This document shows, in pieces, positions 15,341 to 23,211 of a stretch of 29,186 bases of DNA. Every line of letters starts with the position of its first letter. Positions within the stretch are counted from its first letter, which is position 1. The translations under genes and the position numbers were made by a program. The notes below the pieces were generated by a model. It made no database searches and was not told the origin of the DNA. It saw only the letters and a program-made list of their open reading frames with translations. Source of the DNA: Clostridiales bacterium UBA1740 (GTDB taxonomy: Bacteria; Bacillota; Clostridia; Oscillospirales; CAG-272); assembly GCA_002315715.1 (NCBI GenBank), contig DCHY01000004.1:17097-46282 (forward strand), read 5' to 3'.

Positions 15341-17059
15341 TTATTTGGCGGGTGTGACGTAGCAAGAGTAGTTGGTGTGATAAATAACGAAACCGGGTTT
15401 GGCACCTGCCGGTTTCTTGATGTTTTTCACGCGGGTATAATCGACCGAAACAGAAGAGCCTTTTGCTTGCGAATATTTAGCGGCAAGAGCGGCCGCCTCG
15501 GTATAATCGAGGTCGCTCGGTTCTTCCCCGTGGGCGCGCAAAATGACGTGAGAACCCGGCATATCCTTAACGTGAAACCAAATGTCCCCTTTTTCGGCGA
15601 TTTTGAAGGTCAAATAATCGTTTTGGGTGTTATTTCTGCCGATGAGCACTTCATAGCCGCCCGAAGTTTTGGCTTCAATCGGTTTGCATTTAGATACTTT
15701 TTGCGGTTTATAATCTTTCATGCGCGAGGCGTAACCCGAGCGATACATTTCGTCACGGATGTCGAACAGATCCTGCTCCGATTCGGCACGGGAGAGAAAA
15801 TCGCGTACCGAGGCGAGGTAAGAAAGTTCGGCTTCCCATTCGGCTATGCAAGTCGACAAGACTTCCTTGGCTTTTTTGCACTTGTTGTACTGTTTGTACA
15901 TTCTCTGCGCGTTGGCGGAGGGGGAAAGACGGGCATCCAAGGGAACTTCGATTTCCTCGGCTGTTTCGCTGTAATAATCGGGCGTCGTAAACGACGTCAT
16001 GCCGCGAGAGAGACGGTACAGATTGGCGGTGATCAAATCGCCGCGTTTTTTATAGGTCTCGCCGAGTTCGCTGTCAAGGAGCGCCTGCCTTTGCAGAGCC
16101 AGTTTTTTCTCGGTGCGGGATTCGGCGTTTGAAAGAAGTTGCAAGAGGTCGTGACCGCGTTGGCGGATACGTTCAACACGGTCTTTTTCTTCGAAATACG
16201 CGTCGAAAAGCCGGTCAAAAGAAGGATAACCGACGGCGGAATAACCGAAGTACGAAAGCGGCATATAGCAATAGTCTTTCGGATGGCCGTCTTGATCCAA
16301 AAACGCCGTCGGTTGATAGTTTTCGTCTATCAAAGCCTTTTGCCAAGCCGAGAAAGTTACGTATAAAGACGAGGGTGAAATCTCCAAAAGCGGAGTATCG
16401 CATTTTCCCGTAGCCAAAAAACAAATTTCGTGCGCTACCTGCGTGGCGATACCGCCATAGGTGGACGTGATGAATTTTTCGACCGTCCGCTCTCCGCCGA
16501 AATCGGAAAAAGCCTGCATAAAGAAATCACGGTCGACCGTAAGCGGCGAAGTTTTGCCCTGCGCCGCCGGCGCAGTATAGGAAAGGCCGGGGAGAATCTG
16601 TCGGATGGTACTGTCGGAAAAGTCGATAAGTTTCAATGCCGAGATGATTTTTTCATTGGCATCCGTCAAAATCAAGTTGGCGTACTTGCCCATGATTTCG
16701 CAATACAATATTTTCGTCTCGGAATAACCGAGGTCGTCCATGGCGGAAAAGGCAAAACGAGCAATGCGGTCAAAGCCGACTTGACGAATATCCGTGAGTC
16801 TTCCACCGGTCAAATGCTTGCGCAAAAGCATACAAAACATGGGGGGCACTTTCGGATTGTCTTTTTGCAAATTCGAGAGTTGAAGCCTCGGCGCATTCGG
16901 CCCGACGTTAAAAACGAGACGGGCGGATTTTTTACCCGCATGAAGGCAAAGGTCAACTTCGTCGTTTGCGGGCATCAAAACTTTTTCGATGCGAGCATCG
17001 GCAAAATCCCTTTGGATCTCCGAAAGCACAGCGCGCATCATACAAGCATCAAATGCCAT
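15341..17059 (-). CDS. rqcH: RqcH/NEMF ribosome rescue factor (NFACT protein, FbpA family)
   Basis: Binds 50S subunits obstructed by peptidyl-tRNA and recruits tRNA-Ala to add alanine tails that mark stalled peptides for decay. 572 residues, full length: NFACT-N (1-~200), helix-hairpin-helix and coiled-coil middle (~280-430), NFACT-R at the end (DYLTFKIAEKGDIWFHVKDM). Asp97-Arg98 in QVGFDRIARF match the DR pair needed for Ala-tailing in Bacillus RqcH. Often annotated as fibronectin-binding protein; no signal peptide is present, so the intracellular role is favoured. The ATG at 17059 has a weak AGGT site. It lies between cca and mnmM. Confidence 0.94.
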   Translation of the reverse strand: MAFDACMMRAVLSEIQRDFADARIEKVLMPANDEVDLCLHAGKKSARLVFNVGPNAPRLQLSNLQKDNPKVPPMFCMLLRKHLTGGRLTDIRQVGFDRIARFAFSAMDDLGYSETKILYCEIMGKYANLILTDANEKIISALKLIDFSDSTIRQILPGLSYTAPAAQGKTSPLTVDRDFFMQAFSDFGGERTVEKFITSTYGGIATQVAHEICFLATGKCDTPLLEISPSSLYVTFSAWQKALIDENYQPTAFLDQDGHPKDYCYMPLSYFGYSAVGYPSFDRLFDAYFEEKDRVERIRQRGHDLLQLLSNAESRTEKKLALQRQALLDSELGETYKKRGDLITANLYRLSRGMTSFTTPDYYSETAEEIEVPLDARLSPSANAQRMYKQYNKCKKAKEVLSTCIAEWEAELSYLASVRDFLSRAESEQDLFDIRDEMYRSGYASRMKDYKPQKVSKCKPIEAKTSGGYEVLIGRNNTQNDYLTFKIAEKGDIWFHVKDMPGSHVILRAHGEEPSDLDYTEAAALAAKYSQAKGSSVSVDYTRVKNIKKPAGAKPGFVIYHTNYSCYVTPAK

Positions 17060-17089
17060 ATTATACCTACTGTTTGTAAATAATCGTTG

Positions 17090-18256
17090 TCAAATTGACT
17101 GAATATACTCTAAAAGCGAGGATTTTTCGTTTTCGACTTTACCGTCCATAACGGCATACAAAGCACCCTCGAGCAATCTGCCGATGGCGACGCCTTTATA
17201 GCCTGCTTTTTGCAAATCGTTGCCATTGAGTCTCAAATCCGAAATTTTCGTCACGGGATTTTCCGCTATGATTTTCTCAAAAATCTCCGTGCGGTTCTCC
17301 CCGTCCGAAAGGTCGCAAAGGAACAGAAAATCTTTGGTGTTTTCCACGCCGAGGGTGTGGCAAAGGCGCAAATATTCGCCTCTTCTTAAGTTGCGCTCGG
17401 CATTTTGCTGTGATAAAATCGAAACGCCGTAATCGAGAAAACTCTTCTCGGTTTTGAGGCGCTTTGCCATTTCTTCAAAATGGGCGGCACGGTTTGGATC
17501 CTGCCAAAGCAGTTGCAGCGTACATAGACGAAAGTCATTCGATGCAAAAGCCGTTGGCAACGAGAATTCGGCACCGGGGAAAAGAAAAGCCGTTACGTCG
17601 GAAAATTCACTGAGAACGGCGACGGCGTTTTGCCCCGACAGGAGTTTTCGCCACTCGGCGTATACCCGTTCCGCCGAAACGTCGCGTAAAAGGGGATATA
17701 GTTTGTGAATGGCTTTTGCCGTCTTCTCTTCCACCGAAAAACCGAGAGCGGAAGCAAAGCGGAGGGCGCGCAGGATGCGAAGTGCATCCTCCGAAAAGCG
17801 CAAAGCGGGTTCGCCGACACAGCGAATCACGCGATTTTTCAAATCTTCTCTGCCGCCGAACGCGTCGGTGAAGCCGTACACCGGGTGATAACACATGGCG
17901 TTTACCGTAAAATCTCGGCGCGCCAAATCGTCTTTGAGTTCTTTGGTGAAGGTCACTTTGTCGGGGTGGCGGTGGTCGAGATATCCGCCGTCGGTGCGAT
18001 AGGTTGTCACCTCGATGGATTCCCCGTCGGCGATGACCGTTACCGTACCGTGTTTCACCCCCGTTTGGATCAAACGGAATTCCGACAAAACGGATAGCAT
18101 TTCATCCGGCGTTGCCGAGGTCGTCATATCAAAATCGTTAGGAGAAAGGCCGAGTAAAAAGTCACGGACGGAACCGCCAACGACGTCGGCACGGAAGCCT
18201 GCGCGCTCTAACGTTTCATACACGCGGATAGCGCCTTTTGACAAAGTCATGTCCAT
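17090..18256 (-). CDS. cca: CCA tRNA nucleotidyltransferase
   Basis: Adds or repairs the 3' CCA of tRNAs. 388 residues, class II nucleotidyltransferase. The head holds VVGGSVRDFLLG and the metal-binding NDFDMTTSA; RRDFTVNAM and the RILRALRFASALGF segment are the conserved ribose- and base-recognition parts of the CCA/poly(A) polymerase family. No HD phosphohydrolase motif is seen. A poly(A) polymerase or an A-adding-only enzyme cannot be fully excluded, since clostridia can split CCA addition. The ATG at 18256 follows AAAGGAGAGG; a second ATG two codons on is possible. First gene of cca-rqcH-mnmM-nnrD, with its own consensus promoter. Confidence 0.92.
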   Translation of the reverse strand: MDMTLSKGAIRVYETLERAGFRADVVGGSVRDFLLGLSPNDFDMTTSATPDEMLSVLSEFRLIQTGVKHGTVTVIADGESIEVTTYRTDGGYLDHRHPDKVTFTKELKDDLARRDFTVNAMCYHPVYGFTDAFGGREDLKNRVIRCVGEPALRFSEDALRILRALRFASALGFSVEEKTAKAIHKLYPLLRDVSAERVYAEWRKLLSGQNAVAVLSEFSDVTAFLFPGAEFSLPTAFASNDFRLCTLQLLWQDPNRAAHFEEMAKRLKTEKSFLDYGVSILSQQNAERNLRRGEYLRLCHTLGVENTKDFLFLCDLSDGENRTEIFEKIIAENPVTKISDLRLNGNDLQKAGYKGVAIGRLLEGALYAVMDGKVENEKSSLLEYIQSI

Positions 18257-18281
18257 ATTTTCCTCTCCTTTCTTTTTTCAT

Positions 18282-18310
18282 ATTCTACCATATTTATATA
18301 GGGTTGTCAA
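18282..18310 (-). promoter_or_regulatory. SigA promoter of the cca operon
   Basis: On the minus strand, TTGACA (18305-18310), 17-bp spacer, TAGAAT (18282-18287). Start expected near 18275, about 19 bases before the cca ATG. Confidence 0.85.
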
Positions 18311-18330
18311 CGAAAAGCGCTCTGTTTTCA

Positions 18331-18359
18331 TTGACTTATCGGCACTTTTCTGCTATACT
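18331..18359 (+). promoter_or_regulatory. SigA promoter of the sugar isomerase gene
   Basis: TTGACT (18331-18336), 17-bp spacer, TATACT (18354-18359). Start expected near 18366, inside the right arm of the inverted repeat at 18335-18371. Confidence 0.85.
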
Positions 18360-18371
18360 GTTGCCGATAAG
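18335..18371. promoter_or_regulatory. Operator-like inverted repeat over the isomerase promoter
   Basis: Perfect 10-bp arms, CTTATCGGCA (18335-18344) and TGCCGATAAG (18362-18371), 17 bases apart. They span the end of the -35, the spacer, the -10 and the expected start site. Arm centres are 27 bp apart, between two and three helical turns. No regulator gene is adjacent. Confidence 0.6.
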
Positions 18372-18385
18372 AACGAGGTAAAAAT

Positions 18386-19285
18386 ATGAAAGTATCCACC
18401 ACCACTTCTTCGCTTTTTTGCACGTTCGGCGAAACGGACGGCATCAAAGCGGCAAAAGACGTCGGGTTTGACGCGCTCGATATGAATCTTGCGTTTCTCC
18501 CCTACGAGTATTATAACGAAGAAAATTACGAAAAAAACGCCGAAAGGCTTAAAAACTGTGCCGACAAAAACGGTTTGGTTTTCAATCAAGCGCACGCGCC
18601 CTTCCCGACGATGAAATTCAGAGACGGAAATCCCTATTTATGTAATGAAGCATACAACAAAGAGGCAAGAGAAAAAATCGAGCACGCCGTTTTGTTTGCG
18701 GGGATTCTCGGCACCGAGCGAATCGTCATTCATCCCGTGGATTTTCTCGGCAGAGGCGACCAAAAAGAGCAAAACATCCGCATTTTTGAATCTTTTGCCG
18801 AAGTGGCAGAAAAAGCCGGTGTCAAAATCGCGCTTGAAAACATGTGGGGGCACGGCAAAGGAACGAAGAACATCGTCCCGAACGTATGCAGTACCGGTCA
18901 ACAACTCGGCGAATATTACGACGCCCTTGACCCCAAACGTTTTTCGGTTTGCCTCGACCTCGGTCATTGCGGTTTGATCGGCGAAGCGGCGGAGCATGCC
19001 GTTCACGCACTCGGTCACGACCGTTTGCACGCGCTCCATGTTCACGACAATAACGGCGTAGCCGACGAACATACTCTGCCCTATTTCGGCGTGATGAACT
19101 GGGACAATATCACGAAGGCTTTGGCGGATATCGACTACGACGGCGACTTGACTTTTGAAGCCAACGGAGATATGTTTATCCGCTTGGAAAAAGAAAAACG
19201 CTTAGCGTTTGACGCCTATCGGCTTATGGCGGATACCGGCCGCGCTTTGGTTAATAAAATAGCCGAATATAAAGAAAAAGCGTGA
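18386..19285 (+). CDS. Sugar phosphate isomerase/epimerase (xylose isomerase-like TIM barrel)
   Basis: 299 residues, AP_endonuc_2/xylose-isomerase-like family. Metal-binding positions typical of the family are visible: IVIHPVDF, the glutamate in KIALENMWG, CLDLGHCG, ALHVHDNNG and a final glutamate in DLTFEANGD. Members isomerise sugars or sugar acids or, as endonuclease IV relatives, cut abasic DNA; the endonuclease IV signature is not evident, so a metabolic role is preferred. Substrate unknown. The ATG at 18386 follows GAGG. It is a single-gene unit with its own promoter and terminator, and the perfect inverted repeat over the promoter suggests control by a repressor, possibly responsive to its substrate. 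Confidence 0.85.
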   Translation: MKVSTTTSSLFCTFGETDGIKAAKDVGFDALDMNLAFLPYEYYNEENYEKNAERLKNCADKNGLVFNQAHAPFPTMKFRDGNPYLCNEAYNKEAREKIEHAVLFAGILGTERIVIHPVDFLGRGDQKEQNIRIFESFAEVAEKAGVKIALENMWGHGKGTKNIVPNVCSTGQQLGEYYDALDPKRFSVCLDLGHCGLIGEAAEHAVHALGHDRLHALHVHDNNGVADEHTLPYFGVMNWDNITKALADIDYDGDLTFEANGDMFIRLEKEKRLAFDAYRLMADTGRALVNKIAEYKEKA

Positions 19286-19314
19286 AAAAAGGGACAGATT
19301 TCTCTGTCCCTTTT
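19285..19314. terminator. Bidirectional terminator between the isomerase gene and tsf
   Basis: A 12-bp stem (19287-19298 with 19303-19314), loop TTTC. On minus it is followed by T6 and serves tsf; on plus the T run is short (TTTTGTTA). Confidence 0.85.
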
Positions 19315-19333
19315 GTTATGTTCGTTTTGGGGA

Positions 19334-20254
19334 TTAGCCCTGAACCATTTTGGCAATCTCTGCCGCGAAATCTTCTTCTCTCTTCTGAAGACCTTCGCCC
19401 TTGTCGTAACGGATGTAACCGGTTACTTTGATATTGCCGCCAAGCTCTTTGGCAACGGAAGCCACGTACTTGGAAACGGTCATGGAGTCGTCTTTGACGT
19501 AAAGCTGATCCATGAGGCAGTTGGTCTCATAGAATTTGCCGAGTTTGCCTTCGACGATCTTTTCAAGAACCTGTACGGGTTTGCCTGCCATTTTGGGATC
19601 CTGCTGCATCTGCTTTACGAGAATGTCTTTCTCTTCGGCAAGAACGGAAGCGGGAACGGACTCACGGTTGAGGTACTGAACGGGCATAGCGGCAGTCTGA
19701 AGCGCTACGTTTTTAGCGGCTTCTGCAAAACCGTCTTTGCCGGCAACGTCGGTATCAAAAGAAATGATAACGCCGGTCTGACCCAAGCCGTGAATATAGG
19801 TGGAAACGGTGCCTTCTACGATCGAGAAACGACGGATAGAAAGTTTTTCACCGATTTTGTAGGTTTTCTCGGCAAGAGCATCTTTCACGGTGCCTTCGCC
19901 GTTTGCCATTTTGCAATCCATAAGAGCGTCAACGTCAGCGGGTTTGCAAGCGATAACGGTCTTCAGAATGTCTTTAACAAACTCCTGGAAAACTGCGTTC
20001 TTAGCAACGAAGTCGGTCTCGGAGTTTACTTCGATGATAGCGGTGGTGTCGCCAACGGTCATGATATCAACAAGACCTTCGGCAGCAATACGGTTTGCCT
20101 TTTTAGCGGTAGCTGCCATGCCCTTCTCGCGAAGGATTTTGACAGCGGCTTCAAAATCACCGTTTGCATCTTTGAGAGCGTTTTTGCAGTCCATCATACC
20201 GCAACCGGTCTGTTTTCTGAGCTCGGCTACGTCTTTTGCGGAAAATTCAGCCAT
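19334..20254 (-). CDS. tsf: Elongation factor Ts
   Basis: Nucleotide exchange factor for EF-Tu. 306 residues. The N-terminal domain carries VAELRKQTGCGMMDCKNAL, followed by LREKGMAATAKKANRIAAEG, and the core has EVNSETDFVAKNAVFQEFV, all diagnostic. The ATG at 20254 follows GGGAGAA. It lies 17 bases after rpsB on the same strand, the near-universal rpsB-tsf order, and ends at the terminator at 19285-19314. The usual downstream genes pyrH and frr are not here; an isomerase gene on the other strand takes their place. Confidence 0.98.
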   Translation of the reverse strand: MAEFSAKDVAELRKQTGCGMMDCKNALKDANGDFEAAVKILREKGMAATAKKANRIAAEGLVDIMTVGDTTAIIEVNSETDFVAKNAVFQEFVKDILKTVIACKPADVDALMDCKMANGEGTVKDALAEKTYKIGEKLSIRRFSIVEGTVSTYIHGLGQTGVIISFDTDVAGKDGFAEAAKNVALQTAAMPVQYLNRESVPASVLAEEKDILVKQMQQDPKMAGKPVQVLEKIVEGKLGKFYETNCLMDQLYVKDDSMTVSKYVASVAKELGGNIKVTGYIRYDKGEGLQKREEDFAAEIAKMVQG

Positions 20255-20271
20255 TTTCGTTCTCCCTTCAA

Positions 20272-21018
20272 TTATTCAGCGTCGGCTACGACTTCTTCTG
20301 CGGTTTCTTCAGCAGCAGCGGGAACTTCTTCCTGTACACCGCCGTGTGCTGCGATAACAGCATCGGCAAGAGCGCCTGCGATGAGTTTGATAGCGCGGAT
20401 AGCGTCGTCGTTACCGGGGATGATGTAATCGGCATCGTCGGGATCGCAGTTGGTATCTACGATAGCCACAACGGGAATACCGAGTTTCTTTGCTTCCAAA
20501 ACGGCGTTTCTTTCTTTGTGCGTATCTACGATGAAGACGCAGGAAGGAAGAGTGTCCATTTCTTTGATACCGCCGTATGCTTTTTCAAGGTCGGCGATTT
20601 CTTTGAGTTTCTTTGCAACTTCTTTCTTGGGAAGAAGATCAAAGGTTCCGTCAAGCTGCATTTTTTCAAGGTCTTTGAGACGCTTAATGGACTTGCGGAT
20701 GGTATTGAAGTTGGTGAGCATACCGCCCGGCCAACGTACGTTGACGTAGTACATGCCGCATCTCTGTGCTTCTTCACGGATGGTGTCGGCTGCCTGTTTC
20801 TTCGTACCGATGAAAAGAACGGTGCCGTTTTCTTCGGCAACGGAAGAAACGAAATTGAACGCTTCCTCAAATTTCTTTACGGTTTTCTGAAGGTCAACGA
20901 TATGAATACCGTTTCTCTGAGTGAAGATGTACTCTGCCATCTTCGGGTTCCACTTCTTGGTCGGATGGCCGAAGTGAACGCCTGCTTCAAGCAACTGCTT
21001 GATTGTGATTTCGAACAT
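20272..21018 (-). CDS. rpsB: 30S ribosomal protein S2
   Basis: 248 residues. Signatures: TIKQLLEAGVHFGHPTKKWN at the start, YIFTQRNGIHIVDLQKT, VRWPGGMLTNFNTI and GIPVVAIVDTNCDPD. The tail is Ala/Glu-rich and acidic (EEVPAAAEETAEEVVADAE). The ATG at 21018 has AAGGAGG about 10 bases upstream; a longer in-frame reading to 21123 would run through the leader structure and is rejected. Transcribed from the promoter at 21138-21166 with a leader of about 110 bases. In many bacteria S2 represses its own operon through such a leader. Confidence 0.98.
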   Translation of the reverse strand: MFEITIKQLLEAGVHFGHPTKKWNPKMAEYIFTQRNGIHIVDLQKTVKKFEEAFNFVSSVAEENGTVLFIGTKKQAADTIREEAQRCGMYYVNVRWPGGMLTNFNTIRKSIKRLKDLEKMQLDGTFDLLPKKEVAKKLKEIADLEKAYGGIKEMDTLPSCVFIVDTHKERNAVLEAKKLGIPVVAIVDTNCDPDDADYIIPGNDDAIRAIKLIAGALADAVIAAHGGVQEEVPAAAEETAEEVVADAE

Positions 21019-21058
21019 TTTGAATGTTCCTCCTTGGTTTTTTCCGCCACAACGCCCA

Positions 21059-21130
21059 TTGCTGCGACTCTTGTGAGCACCGGCAACAAAGCAAGACGCT
21101 GTGTGAGATTTAGTGTTCCGCATACGCGGA
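21059..21130 (-). promoter_or_regulatory. Structured rpsB mRNA leader, candidate S2 autoregulatory site
   Basis: Between the start site (~21131) and the ribosome site are two stems. The first, TCCGC/GCGGA (21117-21121 with 21126-21130), stands at the extreme 5' end. The second pairs 21059-21065 with 21083-21089 (one wobble), carries an asymmetric bulge, and is capped by GCTC-ACAA-GAGT (minus strand). The form is that of an r-protein leader; S2 binding is inference. Confidence 0.4.
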
Positions 21131-21137
21131 CTTCAGT

Positions 21138-21166
21138 ATTATACAGTATCGCGCGTTGTATTGCAA
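21138..21166 (-). promoter_or_regulatory. SigA promoter of rpsB-tsf
   Basis: On the minus strand, TTGCAA (21161-21166), 17-bp spacer, TATAAT (21138-21143). The same -35 variant TTGCAA occurs at the thrC promoter and at 21252. Confidence 0.8.
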
Positions 21167-21251
21167 TCACTTATCGTTGTAAAAACGCAAAATTTACAAT
21201 TTGTTCATATTTTATCGCCGAATGTTTAAAAAACCGTTCGCGCCAATGCTC

Positions 21252-21280
21252 TTGCAAATACGGTATTTTTGTGATACAAT
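21252..21280 (+). promoter_or_regulatory. SigA promoter of the membrane protein gene
   Basis: TTGCAA (21252-21257), 17-bp spacer, TACAAT (21275-21280). Start expected near 21287, some 23 bases before the ATG. Confidence 0.72.
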
Positions 21281-21309
21281 GGGGATATTCCAAGCGTTAG
21301 GAGAACCGT

Positions 21310-21981
21310 ATGAAAAAGAAAACGACGGCACTTTTCGTCATTATTTCTTCCGTTTTATATTTTCTTGCTTTCCTTTTGCCGTATCTTTCGGTTTCCGGGT
21401 TTTTCTTCTACGTTTTCGACTTTTTTAATCGGTTCGTGACACTGCTTGTCCCTGCCGCCACGGCGGCGCTTCTCTTGCCCTTTGTCTATTCGCAAAAGCC
21501 GCGCCGTTTGCTTTTATGCAGTTGGCTTTTGTCCTTGCCACACGTCTTTTACACGCTGTTTTCGTACTATCTCGAACTTTACGATTACGGCTTTTCGACG
21601 GGTGCCACGCTGCTTTTCGGATTGCTTTTGTCGCTTCTTTACGCCGGTGCAATCGGTCTTTTGATTTTCGTCGTGCTTTTACTTTTGCGCCCTATCCTTT
21701 CACTGTACGAAAAGGGACACCCCTTGAAAGAAGGCTACGCCCCCTTTGATTTCGGACAAAAGATTCCGTTTTCCGTCGGCATCGTGAATATGGGGTATAT
21801 CCTCGGCACGTTGATTGCAGAAATTATCCATACGGTGATTTTCCTTTCCCGTCATTTTTCGTCCTATTCCTTCTCGGAAGTCTTGTACATGGGAATTTCT
21901 TTCGTTCTGATTTTTGCGTTTTTCTTCCCGGTACAGGCTATTGCCGTTTTTCTTGCCAAAGAGAATGGGAAAGCCGCATAA
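21310..21981 (+). CDS. Integral membrane protein of unknown function
   Basis: 223 residues, very hydrophobic. I count about six membrane segments (roughly 7-29, 42-60, 67-88, 98-130, which may be one long or two, 155-180 and 191-216), with a basic loop after the second (SQKPRR) and a polar loop at about 133-152. No transporter, kinase or enzyme motif is recognised. The ATG at 21310 follows AGGAGA, with a clear promoter at 21252-21280. It ends 3 bases from the end of convergent mecA, with no visible terminator between, so the two transcripts probably overlap at their 3' ends. Confidence 0.8.
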   Translation: MKKKTTALFVIISSVLYFLAFLLPYLSVSGFFFYVFDFFNRFVTLLVPAATAALLLPFVYSQKPRRLLLCSWLLSLPHVFYTLFSYYLELYDYGFSTGATLLFGLLLSLLYAGAIGLLIFVVLLLLRPILSLYEKGHPLKEGYAPFDFGQKIPFSVGIVNMGYILGTLIAEIIHTVIFLSRHFSSYSFSEVLYMGISFVLIFAFFFPVQAIAVFLAKENGKAA

Positions 21982-21984
21982 CGC

Positions 21985-22563
21985 TTACGCCTCTTTATAA
22001 GTTTCAATGCCGTTTTTGTCCGTGAGTTTCGTCGTATGTTCAAAGACGTAGCCTTCTAAGCATTTCGGCACGGCATCGCCGTATTCACATAGGCAAAGAT
22101 ACCTTGACTTCCCCTCGGGGCGCTCTAAGATCGTCAAGTAATAACCGCCGTCCTCGTCAAGATACACGTCGCTTTCCACCCTGCCGCCGAAGGCGCTCAC
22201 CGCCCGTGCGGCTTCCGAAAGGGAAAGCCCGTCGGGAAAACGGTAGGTCAATCGCTCGTTTTTGAGGGTGGTCACCCTGTCACTTTCTTCGATTTTTTTG
22301 ACGCCGCTCGGCGCCATTTTTCCGAGTTTCGTCACAAACAGTTCTCCGCCGCCGTCGGGCTTCGGATACATTTGCAAGAGCACGCGCTCTTCCCCCACGT
22401 CAAAATTTTTCTTTTGCTTGGCTTCATCTAAGATTTGCCAGAAAATGCGGCGGCACTTCGGGGTGTCGTAATCGACCGTATCGACGCCGATGCCGTATTT
22501 TTCCATATCCGCTTTTTGAAGCGTGATTTTCATCTTGTGTTCGGAAATGATAAGAAACTGCAT
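21985..22563 (-). CDS. mecA: Adaptor protein MecA
   Basis: Adaptor that delivers substrates to the ClpCP protease; in Bacillus it targets ComK and affects sporulation. 192 residues. The N-terminal recognition domain shows FLIISEHKMKITLQKADMEK; the C-terminal ClpC-binding domain shows LTYRFPDGLSLSEAARAV and SDVYLDEDGGYYLTI, in the expected order. The ATG at 22563 follows AAGGAGAG. Single gene with its own promoter at 22583-22611. No clpC is near. Sequence is divergent, so the assignment rests on length, domain order and these segments. Confidence 0.85.
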   Translation of the reverse strand: MQFLIISEHKMKITLQKADMEKYGIGVDTVDYDTPKCRRIFWQILDEAKQKKNFDVGEERVLLQMYPKPDGGGELFVTKLGKMAPSGVKKIEESDRVTTLKNERLTYRFPDGLSLSEAARAVSAFGGRVESDVYLDEDGGYYLTILERPEGKSRYLCLCEYGDAVPKCLEGYVFEHTTKLTDKNGIETYKEA

Positions 22564-22582
22564 ACTCTCTCCTTATCTTCCC

Positions 22583-22611
22583 ATTATATCGTCTTTCTCT
22601 TACTCTGTCAC
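22583..22611 (-). promoter_or_regulatory. SigA promoter of mecA
   Basis: On the minus strand, GTGACA (22606-22611), 17-bp spacer, TATAAT (22583-22588). The leader is only about 12 bases. Confidence 0.65.
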
Positions 22612-22614
22612 AAA

Positions 22615-22692
22615 CGGTGAGTTCGAGACCTTCCTCACCGTGCCTTTCGGCAACAAAACCAAGGCAACAAAAACAAAACTAAAGGATGTTTT
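22615..22692 (+). promoter_or_regulatory. Structured queT leader, candidate preQ1-type riboswitch
   Basis: A 7-bp stem CGGTGAG/CTCACCG (22615-22621 with 22634-22640) holds a 12-nt loop, TTCGAGACCTTC. It is followed by a small hairpin TGCC-TTTC-GGCA (22641-22652) and an A-rich tail with AAGGC (22661-22665). CCTT in the loop could pair with AAGG in the tail as a pseudoknot, and GCCTTT (22642-22647) could instead pair with that AAGGC or with AAAGG of the ribosome site (22681-22685). A small hairpin with A-rich tail upstream of queT suggests a preQ1 aptamer; it does not match one class cleanly. Confidence 0.4.
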
Positions 22693-23211
22693 ATGAATCG
22701 CAAACAAACAATATTCATCACGCGCGGCGCTTTGATTGCCGCCCTCTATTTCGCACTCACGCTTTTGTCGTCGCTTTTCGGGCTGTCGAGCGGTGCCGTA
22801 CAATGCCGCCTGTCCGAAGCACTGTGCGTTTTACCGGCGTTTTTGCCGGAGGCGATACCGGGACTTTTCATCGGTTGTCTTTTAGCCAATCTTATCGGCG
22901 GCAACGTTTTTGATATTCTTCTCGGCAGTTTGGCGACCTTTATAGGCGCCGTCGGCACTCGGTTTTTGAGAAAAGTCAAATGCCGCTTGCTCTTGCCGCT
23001 GCCGACGGTTTTTGCCAACACCCTGCTCATTCCCATCGTCATTTTGCTGATGACGGGAACACAGTTTGCCTTCGGCGCGTATTTGGCGTTTGCCGTCACG
23101 GTGTTCATCGGAGAATGTATCAGTGCCCTGTTGCTCGGCACGGTTTTGGACCGGGTGCTTTATCGGTCGCGCTTTTTCTCTAAGGAGTCTGAAAATGGGA
23201 AAACTTCATGA
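22693..23211 (+). CDS. queT: QueT-family queuosine precursor transporter (ECF S component)
   Basis: Membrane substrate-binding subunit thought to import preQ1 or a related queuosine precursor with a shared ECF energising module. 172 residues, about five to six membrane segments. The signature region is RGALIAALYFALTLL, then GAVQCRLSEALCVLPAFLPE and GLFIGCLLANLIGG with GSLATFIGA, characteristic of QueT. The ATG at 22693 follows AAAGGATG. Its structured leader fits riboswitch control seen for this family. The DUF4416 gene starts within its last 17 bases, so the two are co-translated. No queuosine synthesis genes are present here, which fits a salvage lifestyle. Confidence 0.9.
   Translation: MNRKQTIFITRGALIAALYFALTLLSSLFGLSSGAVQCRLSEALCVLPAFLPEAIPGLFIGCLLANLIGGNVFDILLGSLATFIGAVGTRFLRKVKCRLLLPLPTVFANTLLIPIVILLMTGTQFAFGAYLAFAVTVFIGECISALLLGTVLDRVLYRSRFFSKESENGKTS

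Noticed and set aside
21019..21123. N-terminal extension of rpsB by 35 residues
   Set aside because: It covers the structured leader just after the promoter; the ATG at 21018 has AAGGAGG upstream and gives the normal S2 start.
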